Source of the DNA: Paratinospora sagittata
Taxonomy: Eukaryota; Streptophyta; Magnoliopsida; Ranunculales; Menispermaceae
Length of the DNA stretch: 64,000 nucleotides
NCBI GenBank assembly: GCA_035771175.1
Contig: CM069595.1
Coordinates: forward strand, 4,816,094-4,880,093
Reading direction: 5' to 3'
The notes below the pieces were generated by a model. The model was not told where the DNA came from. It searched no databases and was given only the letters and a program-made list of their open reading frames with translations. A program made the translations under genes and the position numbers. Below, piece by piece: positions 24,553 through 35,206 of the stretch. Within the stretch, counting starts at the first letter, position 1. The number at the start of each line of letters is the position of its first letter.

Positions 24553-27500
24553 ATGGCGGAAGGGATCGTGTCTTTTTCGATGGCTTCCGTTGTGGAGGAC
24601 GTTCTTCAACAACATGGAACTCGCTTGAGTGATACTGATTTAGCTTCAAGGAAGGCAGAGGAAGCAGGTTGTGTGTGTGATCATCGGATTTTATTTTCAT
24701 TTCTCTGCCGATCTTTTTCGTCATTCAAGAAATCTTTCGGTTTAGTTTTTTTTTCTTTTGTTGATTATTTAGGAAGCTACAGATATTATTTCTTTTTTTA
24801 TTTTGGTGTTTAGTCTTAGTTTGGAACGCGAAATTTATACCAAAAATTCTTGTTTTTTGCACATTCTGAGATTGTTCTAGTTTTGATTGATGATAAAAGA
24901 TGCAGTTTTTTGTTTAATCTTTTAAGCGGAAGTCTTAGAAACACTAATCATTTTCTTTTTTCTGATTAAGTTTATTGATATCGGTATTGGTTTTACCAAT
25001 GATCTTATAATCTCTAGTTTTGCTTGAAAAATGCGTTTATTATTATTATTTTTTTATTAGCATTTTGATAACTTATACTTCAAACCTGATCACATTTTTT
25101 CAATGTTTCGCAGCTTCGAGACGGTATGAAGCAGCTGGATGGCTTAGAAAAATGGTTGGAGTTGTTGGAGCTAAAGATTTGCCGGCAGAGCCTTCCGAGG
25201 AAGAATTTAGACTTGGGTTGCGAAGTGGAATCGTCCTTTGCAATGTTCTCAACAAGATTCAACCAGGGGCTGTGCCGAAGGTGGGGGAGTCGATGATTAA
25301 CAAAAGCCCCCCGTCTTTTAGTGTCGTTACCTCTGTTTTGTTTTTCTTGTTCGAGTGTTTCCCTTAGTTTCTTTATGATGAGCTTTTCAATTTATTTGTT
25401 TCAGGTGGTGGAAAGTCCAGGTGATTCTATTGTTGTTCCTGATGGAGCGGCTTTGTCAGCGTATCAGTACTTTGAGAATGTGAGGAACTTCCATGTTGCT
25501 ATGCAGGGGATGGGGTTACCTACCTTTGAAGCATCCGATCTCGAACAGGTATTGGAAAACTAATTTTGATAATTTGTTTTAAGTTTGATAGAAAAACAGT
25601 TTAAAAGCAAAATACAGGGCTTAAACAGAAAGACAAATTGAATTTTATTGTTTCACAATTTGAAAGACACTTGGGAGTTTCCGAAGATCTAGATCAGTGC
25701 AATTTTAAATTTCAGAATTGCGAAACACAAAGATCCAATTTTCTTCCTTAAAAATGCATTTTCAATTTTTATCCCTTTTCATGTCTCATTTTCGAATAAA
25801 TGAAATTGATATCAGATAAATTAGAGGCAAGGTTTTTTAAAGGAAGGCAACGAAATTGTGGGCTTTTGCTTAATAATTTTTAATTCTTTCCTTTTCTCTG
25901 TAAAATTCTCAGGGAGGCAAATCTGCTAGGATTGTGAACTGTGTTCTGGCCCTCAAATCATATGGTGAAAGGAAACAGGTCGGGGTAAATGGTTCATCAA
26001 AATTTGGAGGGAATTTGAAACCAAGCAACTCAGGAAAATTTTTCACAAGGAAAAATTTGGAACCTTTCACGAACTCTTTGTCAAGGAACCAGTCCATGAG
26101 TGAGAAATCCTTTGATGGCGAACAAAACTTAAATGGTGATCTTGCCCATGATCCAGCTGAAACGGTTTGTATGCTTTTGCAATCTTGCATTCAAGTTTTT
26201 ATCTGCCATATTATGTTTAAACAAGTTCAATAACTGTTAAATTCTTCACACTATCCTGGTACAGACTGCATCATTGAGCACACTTGTCCGTGCTGCTTTG
26301 TCAGACAAAAAGCCTGAAGAAGTTCCAACGGTGAGTGCTTTTCTTATTTGTGAAGAGGGCTCGTCTTATTTGCGAAGCAGTTGATTACACTGTGAGAGAT
26401 TCCACCTGGAGAGAATGGGGAGTGGAACAGCCTCCTTGTGCACCCTTGTCCTTGATGTCATGCTAATAGATTCATAATTACCTTATCTCCACTGGTTTAT
26501 TGTACCATGATGAGCAAAATTCTCAAATTGGCCAGTTAATTAGTTTTGATTTCATTGATATCCCCAGTGGTAAGGAACAACCTAGCTCCATGAGTTTCCA
26601 TGCTCTGCAACAAGGACCCTCCTAATATTTTTCCATATTGGCACTTTCTGATATACATTTAAGCATCCTCGCACACACTATGTCATAGGGGTTTAGGGTT
26701 CATAACTGCCACATGTGGCCATGCATTTGCTACATGTTTTTCATGTGTATAAGCCTTTTCATCCTTTCCCTCACTTTAGTGTTCTCAAGTAATTCATTTA
26801 TATACTTGTATTGACAACATATCTCACCTATTATGCTTGTAACAGCTCGTGGAATCCATGCTAAGTAGGGTTATGGAGGAGTTTGAGCGTCGTCTTGCAA
26901 GCCACAACGAATTGGTAAGCATTACATTGTTGACTCTTGAACATGATAAGCACGGAAAAAAATAACCTACACTATTGACTATTCATTCAAATTTATGGCT
27001 CTTAACTTAATCCATCGTTGTATTACGATGATGGTCTTTGTTAAGACAACGACTAGTGGTCATAGGTTCTACAAATTCTCCTGTTCAATTCTGTTATTGC
27101 TTATCATTTTCTAATTCAACAGATGAAAACAACTATCAAGGATATGGCTGTATCTGACAGCAATATATCTCTGCCAAAAATGGCTTCCGGTGAAGTGAAG
27201 GTATATTGTTGATTTCTTTGTTTTTTATTTTCCTTTCATTCTTCAGCATGTAATTAAGAGTTAAAATCTGAGACATCTATGGTCTATTTCAAGCGATATT
27301 CAGGTATGGCATTATTGTAGGCTGTGGATCTTGAAAACAATTATCTAAAATGTGTCTTTTGTTGATATAAAGATGAAAGTAGCAGAGAAAAATCTCACAC
27401 AAATAAAGGAAGTGGAGCACTTTCATGGGAACTCTACGCATGACGAGGAATCAAAAAAGAGGGTTTTGAGGCAGCAAGTGTTCTTTGATCAACAAACAAG

Positions 27501-30500
27501 CGATATTCAGGTATAGTGGGAAGTTTTATGCTTTTCTTAAAGAGTTTGTAATTCCTTTGCACGTTAGACAAGAATACTGATCTAAAATTCTTAATTTGTT
27601 GTAGGAATTGAAACATACTCTTCATACTACAAGAGCAGGAATGCAGTTTATGCAAATGAAATACCATGAGGAGTTCTGCAATCTTGGTCAGATTTTGAGA
27701 ATAATTCTAGTTGTTTTACTTTAGCTTCTTTACAGCCGGAGTTGTTCCTTACTGTGACAGTCGCATTAACAGGAAAGCACCTGAATGGTCTAGTTCATGC
27801 TGCTTCTGGTTACCATAGAGTTCTTGAGGAGAATCGTAAGCTATACAATCAAGTGCAAGACCTTAAAGGTAATGGTGCAGCTTGCCTGATTATCATATTT
27901 ATAGGTATAATAATATAAATGATGTCTTTAGAGGAATTAATGTCCTTTCTTTTTATCCAATTAGGAAGTATTAGGGTCTATTGTCGAGTGAGACCCTTCT
28001 TACATGGGCAAGCAAACAGATCAAGCTCTGTGGATCATATAGAAGAGGGAAGTATTACAATTGTCACTCCTTCAAAATATGGAAAAGAAGGACGAAGATC
28101 TTTCAATTTCAACCAAGTATTTGGTCCATCTGCAACGCAAGGTTGCTTACCATGAGACATCTTTTTTTGAACTTTTTTTTTGAAATTTTTGTACCAACAT
28201 CTTTTTAATTTCTCCTACTTCATTGCAGAGGAGGTCTTTTCAGATACCCGCCCCCTTATCCGATCTGTTCTTGATGGTTACAATGTTTGTATATTTGCAT
28301 ATGGTCAGACAGGATCTGGAAAAACATACACAATGGTAAGTCATGCAAAGTTGCAAACAACTGCTTGGCAATGTTTATGATATTGACTCTTTTAATTAGT
28401 TTGTATTTATGTTGCTTGAACAAAGTAAACAATTATCTGATCTTAGGAATTTATATGTAACCACGGAGAATGTTTGTGGTGCCCACATAGTAATTGATTG
28501 GTTATTTGTTTTTTCAAATTTTTTTTTTTTGTTTCTTTTTAATTCAGACTGGACCTATGGAGCTTACGGATCAAAGCCAGGGTGTTAATTATAGAGCACT
28601 AAGCGACTTGTTTTTTCTGTCTGAACAAAGGAAGGACACTTTTTGTTATGATGTTTCTGTTCAGATGATTGAGATTTACAATGAGCAAGTCAGGGATCTT
28701 CTTGTCACTGATGGTCTTAACAAAAGATATCCTTAATGATGTTTTCTTTATTTTTATTTTTTGTTCATCTTTTCTTGACTTATGCCAATTATATTTACGG
28801 GGCTCCTTAACTCTTAAACACATTAGAAATTCGCAATAGTTCTCAGAGGGGAGGACTTAGTGTACCAGATGCAAACCTCATACAAGTTTCATCAACATCA
28901 GATGTAATTGAACTAATGAACATCGGACAAAGGAATAGAGCAGTCGGTGCTACAGCCCTAAATGATCGTAGCAGTCGCTCTCACAGGTAAAAGTTATTTA
29001 TACAAGTCTATGTTCTTGGGAATTCTTCTCTGTTTAAGTGCTGCTAAGTTTATTTTGAAATTTTTGCAGTTGCTTGACTGTTCATGTTCAAGGAAAAGAC
29101 TTGACATCTGGAAATGTTCTTCGCGGTTGCATGCATTTGGTTGATCTAGCAGGGAGTGAGAGGGTTGACAAATCAGAGGTGACTGGAGATAGATTGAAAG
29201 AGGCGCAACATATTAACAAATCTCTTTCTGCTCTAGGCGATGTGATTGCTTCGCTTGCTCAAAAGAATGCACATGTTCCTTATAGGAATAGTAAACTCAC
29301 ACAACTGCTTCAAGATTCCCTTGGTAAAAGTTCAACTAAGATCATGGTCTGTTGAGCACTTATTAATATGCTCTTTTTCTTTCAGTTTTTCTAATTATCT
29401 CGCTGGGTCATTTTTAATTTTTAGGTGGGCAAGCCAAGACACTTATGTTTGTACATATAAGCCCTGAACTAGATGCTACTGGAGAAACTATTAGTACACT
29501 TAAATTTGCTGAGCGGGTAGCTACAGTTGAGCTTGGGGCTGCCAGGATAAACAAAGATAGTGGTGATGTCAAAGAGCTCAAGGAACAGGTCCTTAAATTC
29601 TTCATCGTCCCCCCCACCTCTCCCTTGTTGTATAAATCATATGGAAGAATGTCCAATTAAATTCTTCTACAAAGCTTTTATATCTAACAATCCTTGAATG
29701 CCTTCATTCTTATCCAGATTGCTAGTCTTAAGGCTGCATTAGCCAGGAAAGAGGGTGGATCAGAACACCTTCAACATTCCATATCCAAAAGTCCTGAAAG
29801 AGGCAGAATAAAGGCTGGTGGATCATCATTGTTACATGCTAACAGACAAGTCATTGGAGATATGTCAGGTGGCCAAAGTAACCGCCGGCAACCAATGGAA
29901 GAAGTAGGAAATATAGAGGTATACTGAATTATTTAGTTTCACTTAACATTACAGAACAGCCTATATGTGGTACTTTGATAACTGAAAGTGTTCAATTAAA
30001 AAAAGTCCATCAGAAGTACCCTTCAATCAAATCTAGCATTATAATGTGGACTTCTTAAAAAATAAGTCGTTTGTGAATCGAAGCTGATTAAATTTTTAAT
30101 ATTGAGTCTACACCATCATGAACATGTCATGTCACAATGGATGATGCATGCTGGTTACAACTTTCAAATGGAGCTCAAGTTTCATGAATGCTTGTGACAA
30201 TTGGAGCTCAAGTTTAATGCTTTGATTTTGCAGGCCTGGAACAACTCTGCATCAAGGCCAAAGAGGCCAAGTTTTGATCTCCAAGAGTTGTTAATGAACT
30301 CACCTCCATGGCCCCCAGTCAACAGTCCTGGGTTAAGCTTCCAGAAAGAGGACGAGAAAGAAATGGGATCTGGGGAATGGGTTGATAAGGTCATGGTTAA
30401 CAAACTAGACTCTGTTAATGTAGATAACCCGCTAAGCCATTGGGAAGGAGAAAACAGGCAATTGCCTGATCTTTTCTACCAGGGATACTCCTTAGATTCT

Positions 30501-30996
30501 AGAGTCTACCCAGAACAAACTTTCAACAAATTTGCAAGAAGCAAGGAGAGCCATGAATTTGATATTCAGAGAAGTCGTTTTGACATGGCTGCCACTACTG
30601 ATGATTCAGATGAGCTTGAGGTTGCAACTAGTGACTCTTCAGAACCTGACTTGCTTTGGCAATTTAATCTTCCCAAAGTTACCAGTATACCCAATGCTGG
30701 GTCAAAGATCAAGAAACCTTCAAAAAGCCCAGACCTAAGGTAATTTCTCTTCACATAATATTACTAAGAATTTATTGTTATCTGTTAGAATTGAATTCTA
30801 TTCTTCATTATCATCACTTGCTACTTGCTGATCTAAAATTTTTAGTGTCAACAGTTCTATAAATAAGAGATCAATTTCTACACTTGGTCCATCTCCGTCG
30901 CGAAAACTACCAAATGGCATCACCCCGCCTTCCCATCGACATGGGAGACAGCCAGCTTCGATTGATGGAAAGCGGAAGATTGGAAATGGGAAGTAA
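24553..30996 (+). CDS. KIN14I: CH-domain kinesin-14 (KIN-14I/G-like) minus-end-directed motor
   Basis: Nineteen exons give about 1036 residues: 24553-24667, 25114-25280, 25405-25548, 25913-26164, 26265-26330, 26846-26914, 27123-27200, 27373-27510, 27605-27686, 27773-27868, 27965-28141, 28229-28335, 28548-28726, 28822-28986, 29070-29323, 29425-29588, 29718-29918, 30234-30739, 30846-30996. A calponin-homology domain (about 42-163) is followed by a short coiled region, a kinesin-14 neck ([20 protein letters not shown], from about 393), the motor (404-735) with P-loop GQTGSGKT (487-494), switch I SSRSHS (607-612) and switch II DLAGSE (637-642), then a low-complexity tail. The CH domain suggests actin binding, and plant relatives link actin and microtubules. 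All introns are GT-AG except intron 13, a U12 AT-AC intron. It best resembles Arabidopsis KIN-14I (At2g47500), but close paralogues exist, so the symbol is tentative. Confidence 0.93.
28727..28821 (+). other. U12-type AT-AC intron in the kinesin motor domain
   Basis: The donor is /ATATCCTT, the consensus U12 5' splice site. The 95-base intron ends in AC, preceded by CTCCTTAAC at 28803-28811, matching the U12 branch-site consensus TTCCTTRAY about 11 bases before the junction. Splicing here joins AAAAG to ATTAGAAATTCGC and gives NKRLEIRNSS, exactly the family sequence. No GT donor in the neighbourhood restores the frame. Confidence 0.9.
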
Positions 30997-30999
30997 CAA

Positions 31000-32261
31000 G
31001 ATCATGTGAACATTATTATAGGTTGGTTGGTGAAGGAGGTGGTTTTCTGATTTATTTTGCATTTGTTTGAAGAGAGAGGTTTCCTCATATATAGTCTGAA
31101 GTAGCAATAATTCCAGTTGCTCTTACTTCCACTCTGGTGATATCTGAGAGGTGTTTTATCCCCCCCACACATCCAGTTTCCCTTCTGTTCATATTGTCAT
31201 TTATTTGCAAATCCATTATTTTCTGTATCTTATCCAAAAGAGAGAAAACAATTGAAAAGAACAAAAAGAAAGGAAAAAAAAAAAAAAAGCTTGCATCTCA
31301 AATTCTGTTTCCTCTTTTCCTTTTGTGTTTTCTTTGTTCCTGACTCTGTATATTCCTTTGAAATTTCACTTGGAATTGACCCCATTATAAAGCTGGTTGA
31401 TTTCAACCAAGAACTAAAAAAGATTATTAAGGGGAAGTCTTGTCCTGCCCCTTAAGTTCACTACCTAAAATTCTTATTTTTTCATTTAACAATATCACAA
31501 TTGTGCGCCAAGGTGCTTGTTACATTGATCAAATCAAAGGTGTCAAATGGGAATTAGCTGAGAAAGGGAAATCAAATATCAAATCGATTTAATTAATAAG
31601 AAGCCAAAAATGTCTACGTTGAGTAGTTAAGTTACCTAACAAAACCAATTAGGATCATATTCAAAATGTGATAATAAGAAAGGGGACATGGTTGTCGGAT
31701 TAGCAGATTCCTTTATAAAACAAAGCGTTGCATTGATGTTAACCAAAATGCCTGTTCTTGCAGTCCCTGAAGTCGGCAGCGAGCAAGATAATGGGTGGTT
31801 TGTTCAGAGATTTCTAGTTGTGTCTTTATTACCACACACCAAGACCACACACCCAACAACTACGACAAGCACAAGGACCCCCAAGCGTGATGTCTCAACC
31901 ACGCCATTATCACCAAACAAGTTGCGTTTGAGGGAGCACTTCACTTTCCTAGCATGTGTTGCATCCCTTCGAGGTGGAAAAGGTTTATTATTAGTGTCCA
32001 TATTTTTAAAAAATTAAGAAAAAAATAACTAGTTGTAATTTAAGAGTAGATTAGTCCTTGATCAAGTAAGGTTAAGAAAGAAATGAATTCATATAGAAAA
32101 TGGCCAGTTTGGGAGAATTTTTTTAAAAATATTTTTTTAAGAAATGTTTTTAGAAAAAAATATTTTTAGGAAAACCTGGTTTCACCTAGCTTCTTTAAAA
32201 AATAGAAAACTATTTTTTCTTGCTGCAGTTTGACTAAAAGTATGTGGTGCTAAACACTTCT
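31000..32261. other. Kinesin 3' UTR and intergenic DNA
   Basis: About 300-400 bases after the kinesin stop are likely 3' UTR. The rest has no recognised exon. From about 32105 a gtttgggagaattttttt stretch may be one end of a MITE into which the SINE composite (32262-33145) inserted. A roughly matching inverted end (aaaaaattctctaaaac) lies near 33168-33184. Confidence 0.4.
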
Positions 32262-32581
32262 TGTCACACCCTGGGTTGCACAGCGTGCCCCCTACCCAGG
32301 TGCAGGCGCACCCCCTCGGGGCGAACGCCTAGCCTGGCTCAGTGGTTACTAGGAATGCGAAATTAGACTCCTTAAGGGAGGTCTCGAGTTCGATTCCTAG
32401 GGAGGCCCTGCACTATTCATGAATAGTGGGAGACAAATAATCGTTTCGATGTAGACCAGCTGCGGTTGGGTTGCTACATGGCGATAGAACAATATTATGT
32501 GGTATTATGGCTAGGCGTTCGCCCCGAGGGGGTGCGCCCGCACCTGGGTAGGGGGCACGCTGTGCAACCCAGGGTGTGACA
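32262..32581 (+). repeat. Foldback unit 1: 73-bp arms around a tRNA-like SINE core
   Basis: Arms 32262-32334 and 32509-32581 are inverted copies differing at one base (gtgcaggcgc against gtgcgggcgc). The core from about 32335 holds a pol III A box TGGCTCAGTGG and B box AGTTCGATTCC about 50 bases apart, followed by a gcaggcc-type region. I call it SINE-derived, not a tRNA gene, because there is no full cloverleaf. Confidence 0.75.
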
Positions 32582-32787
32582 AAAAGGCCTTATGTATCAG
32601 TGGCTACTGCAGTGCGACGGAGGACTTCTCGAGGGGGAGGTCCGGTGTTCGAACCGTGGGGAGGCCCCGCACTGTGTTATGCACTGTTGTAGACAAAGGG
32701 TGGTTGCGATCCGTGCGCCTGGTGGCCAGGAGACAATATTGTGTGGTACAGTGAGGGGTAATCCTTCTGTATTCCATGAGGCCTTTT
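32582..32787 (+). repeat. Middle SINE-like unit
   Basis: Bounded by aaaaggcct and aggcctttt. Internal tcagtggctact and ggtgttcgaaccg correspond to A and B boxes, and the surrounding order (gaggacttctcgagggggaggtc, then ggggaggccccgcact) parallels unit 1. It is a divergent member of the same SINE family. Confidence 0.55.
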
Positions 32788-33145
32788 TGTCACACCATGG
32801 GTTGCACAACGTGCCCCCTACCCAGGTGAGGGGGTACCAACCACAACTGGTCTACATCGAAACGATTATTTGTCTGCCACTATTTACCATGAATAGTGCA
32901 GGGCCTCCCCCAGAATCGAACTCGAGACCTCCCTTAAGGAGTCTAATTTCGCATTCTGAGTAACCACCGAGCCAATATTCATGGTAAATAGTGGCAGACA
33001 AATAATCGTTTCAATGTAGACCAGCTGCGGTTGGATTGCTACATGGCGATATGACAATATTATGTGGTACTATAGCTAGGCGTTCGCCCCGAGGGGGTGC
33101 GCCCGCACCTGGGTAGGGGCACGCTGTGCAACCTAGGGTGTGACA
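32788..33145 (-). repeat. Foldback unit 2 with the SINE core inverted
   Basis: The right arm matches that of unit 1, while the left arm is shortened after about 40 bases. The tRNA-like core lies on the minus strand (about 32901-32975, B box AGTTCGATTCTGG). A second nested inverted repeat surrounds it: a tctacatcgaaacgattatttg stretch at about 32850 against its complement near 33000-33020. Confidence 0.6.
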
Positions 33146-33150
33146 CTTCT

Positions 33151-34663
33151 AAACAAAAATACTTTGAAAAAATTCTCTAAAACAAAAACAATATCATGTG
33201 ATTGAAAAAAAATTTAATTGAATTGAGTTATATTTTATTGAAGACTTACAAGTTGTAATGGTCGATGTTGTTTCGTTGTGAGCTACAGGTTATAGATTTT
33301 AATGAGAATAAGTTTGAGTACATTGTTGATTTTTTAAAAACTTTCTTAATGACGGGAGACTATTATATTAATTGTATGCGCTAATTTCACACATGACTCA
33401 ACTTGTCATGTACTTCATATGTGATTCAATGACATTCAATATTCGAAGTTGCGTATGTATTGAAAATAAATGTTAAAAATGTATATAAATAATAGTACTC
33501 ATTTGAGTTTGTCATCTTTTGTGGGTATTTAAATTTGAATATATGAATGCTCCTCATGTCGTTTGACACACTGTTGTTTTAGGGATAGTATTCTGTAATT
33601 TGTGACATACAACAAAGAAATTTTGTCATATAATTTTAAAAAAAAATTCATATCTTTCCAAGATATGTGATTCTTTCCCTCTCAATTAATCCTTTTTATA
33701 ATTTTATTTTTTAGCTAAATCTTCAAACCAATGTTTGATTGAGTCCATTGAATGGGATCACAAAGTTTTAACATTAAAATCAGCTCACTAAGATTTCACA
33801 GCTCGGCCCATTAAGGCTTCTCCACGTGGCAGAGAAGGACACGTCAAATGGAGGCATTAAATTTAAGACGGCCGTCCGGAGACCATTTCACAGTTGTATT
33901 AAGTAATTAATAATAATTTCATTAAAAAAAAAAAAAACAAAAAAGAGAAGAGTTGGTTGACGAGAAAGAGAAGAACAGTGACAGAAACGCCCTTGTCTTA
34001 AGGATGTCACTTCAACGACAGCTTGGAAGCACTGCTGCAAAATGAATGGCTAAAATCGTAATTAAGCCCTGCGAACACATGGCCACGTCAGCTAAGGTCC
34101 CCCCCCTAACGTGTCTTTCGGGGTGGGATTTTTGATCTGTGACAGCCGTAGGGGCTTCGTTTTCAAAAGAACTTGCAAACAAAGAAAGAAAATTAATTTC
34201 TTAAAAAAAAATCTAATGAAGAAGACCGGTTTGCAACTTGCAAGGTGGAGGCGCTTCCAGATTACTCCTTTTTTTTCTGTAGAAATGTCGATTTAGTCCT
34301 TTATGTGACCATATTATGTACACACTCTTAAGAGGGATGATACCATGTCTTTTAAGTAAATTGATCTTGGCCCGGGAGACACCTCTTTGATTGAAAGAAA
34401 AAAAGAAAGGAGAGAATTACCAAGCAACCATGGGCCCAGTTAGGAAATAGAATAAATTATGAAGGGCAATTTTGTGAGTGGGGTTAAACCAAGGGGGGAA
34501 CAAAAAAGATTAGAGGATAAAAACGTCATTATCGGAGATGTCTTTCTCCAAAGGCCACTTTCCTCCCTCCGCGTTTCCCCCATTTTCGTTTACCTTTACA
34601 TTTTCTTTCAATCGCTTTGCTGCACCCTCCTCCTGCAACAACCGAACCACACCCTCTTCTCAA

Positions 34664-34696
<33 letters not shown>

Positions 34697-35178
34697 CTCG
34701 CCTTCTCTAGGGTTTCTTCTTCTACTCTTATCTTCAATAACAAGATCTGATCGCCAAATCCACCGAACTACGTTTCCTGTCTCTTCCGATCGAGTTCAAT
34801 TCGTAATTCCGGAGATTCAACGTTCTCAGAATCACTCGCCGAGTAGTTCAGGAAAAAAAAAGTCGCGCATCGGGATTGGGGAGAGATATAATCGGCGACA
34901 TTTTGTTCACCAATGTGGTCTGTAGATTTCGTGCATTTTATCTTTTAAAACTTATTGTTTGATTTCTTTTTTTGTTTCTTGTTTCTGATATTTAAAAAAA
35001 TGTGTGGTTTTTCTTGCATTACAATGTATAGATTATATAGACAAAAATTTGGATCATTTGATGATAGAGCGATTTTGATGATTGTGTGATGGTGAAAAAA
35101 ATTGTATCGTGTGTCTGCTGCCTTACGAGATTGATGTGGATGGATTAGGTTTTGATCGACGGAGCATTTGTAGTAGAT
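33151..35178. other. Intergenic DNA and 5' leader of the PP2C gene
   Basis: No gene. From about 33820 the DNA looks promoter-like, with ccacgtggc (G-box) near 33823, gacacgtc near 33839 and gccacgtcagc near 34082. A pyrimidine-rich leader with a CT microsatellite starts near 34600. A 5' UTR intron ending at an AG near 35169-35175 is possible but unproven. Confidence 0.5.
34664..34691. repeat. CT microsatellite in the PP2C leader
   Basis: About fourteen CT dinucleotides in a pyrimidine-rich stretch. CT-rich leaders close to transcription starts are common in plants. Confidence 0.85.
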
Positions 35179-35205
35179 ATGCTTGAAGAACGTGTTGATA
35201 ATTGA
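35179..35205 (+). promoter_or_regulatory. Eight-codon upstream ORF before the PP2C start
   Basis: An ATG at 35179 opens eight codons and stops with TGA at 35203-35205, a single base before the PP2C ATG at 35207. Such a short uORF could lower or modulate translation of the main frame. Its effect depends on the real transcript leader, which I cannot see. Confidence 0.45.
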
Positions 35206-35206
35206 T

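Larger units (their letters stand above)
32262..33145. mobile_element. Composite of inverted-repeat-enclosed SINE units
   Basis: The composite begins TGTCACACC and ends GGTGTGACA, flanked on both sides by cttct (32257-32261 and 33146-33150), a likely 5-bp target duplication. It contains two units with TGTCACACC/GGTGTGACA ends (32262-32581 and 32788-33145), separated by a 206-base middle bounded by inverted aaaaggcct/aggcctttt. Each of the three segments carries a related tRNA-like sequence. The base composition (GC-rich arms) contrasts strongly with its surroundings. Confidence 0.65.

Noticed and set aside
31688..32017. Open frame of 109 codons downstream of the kinesin gene
   Set aside because: Threonine-rich low-complexity composition, no homologue recognised, and no conserved start context.
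32333..32410. tRNA gene
   Set aside because: A and B boxes are present but no full cloverleaf or acceptor stem pairs up, and three divergent copies sit in repeat arms. This is SINE-derived.
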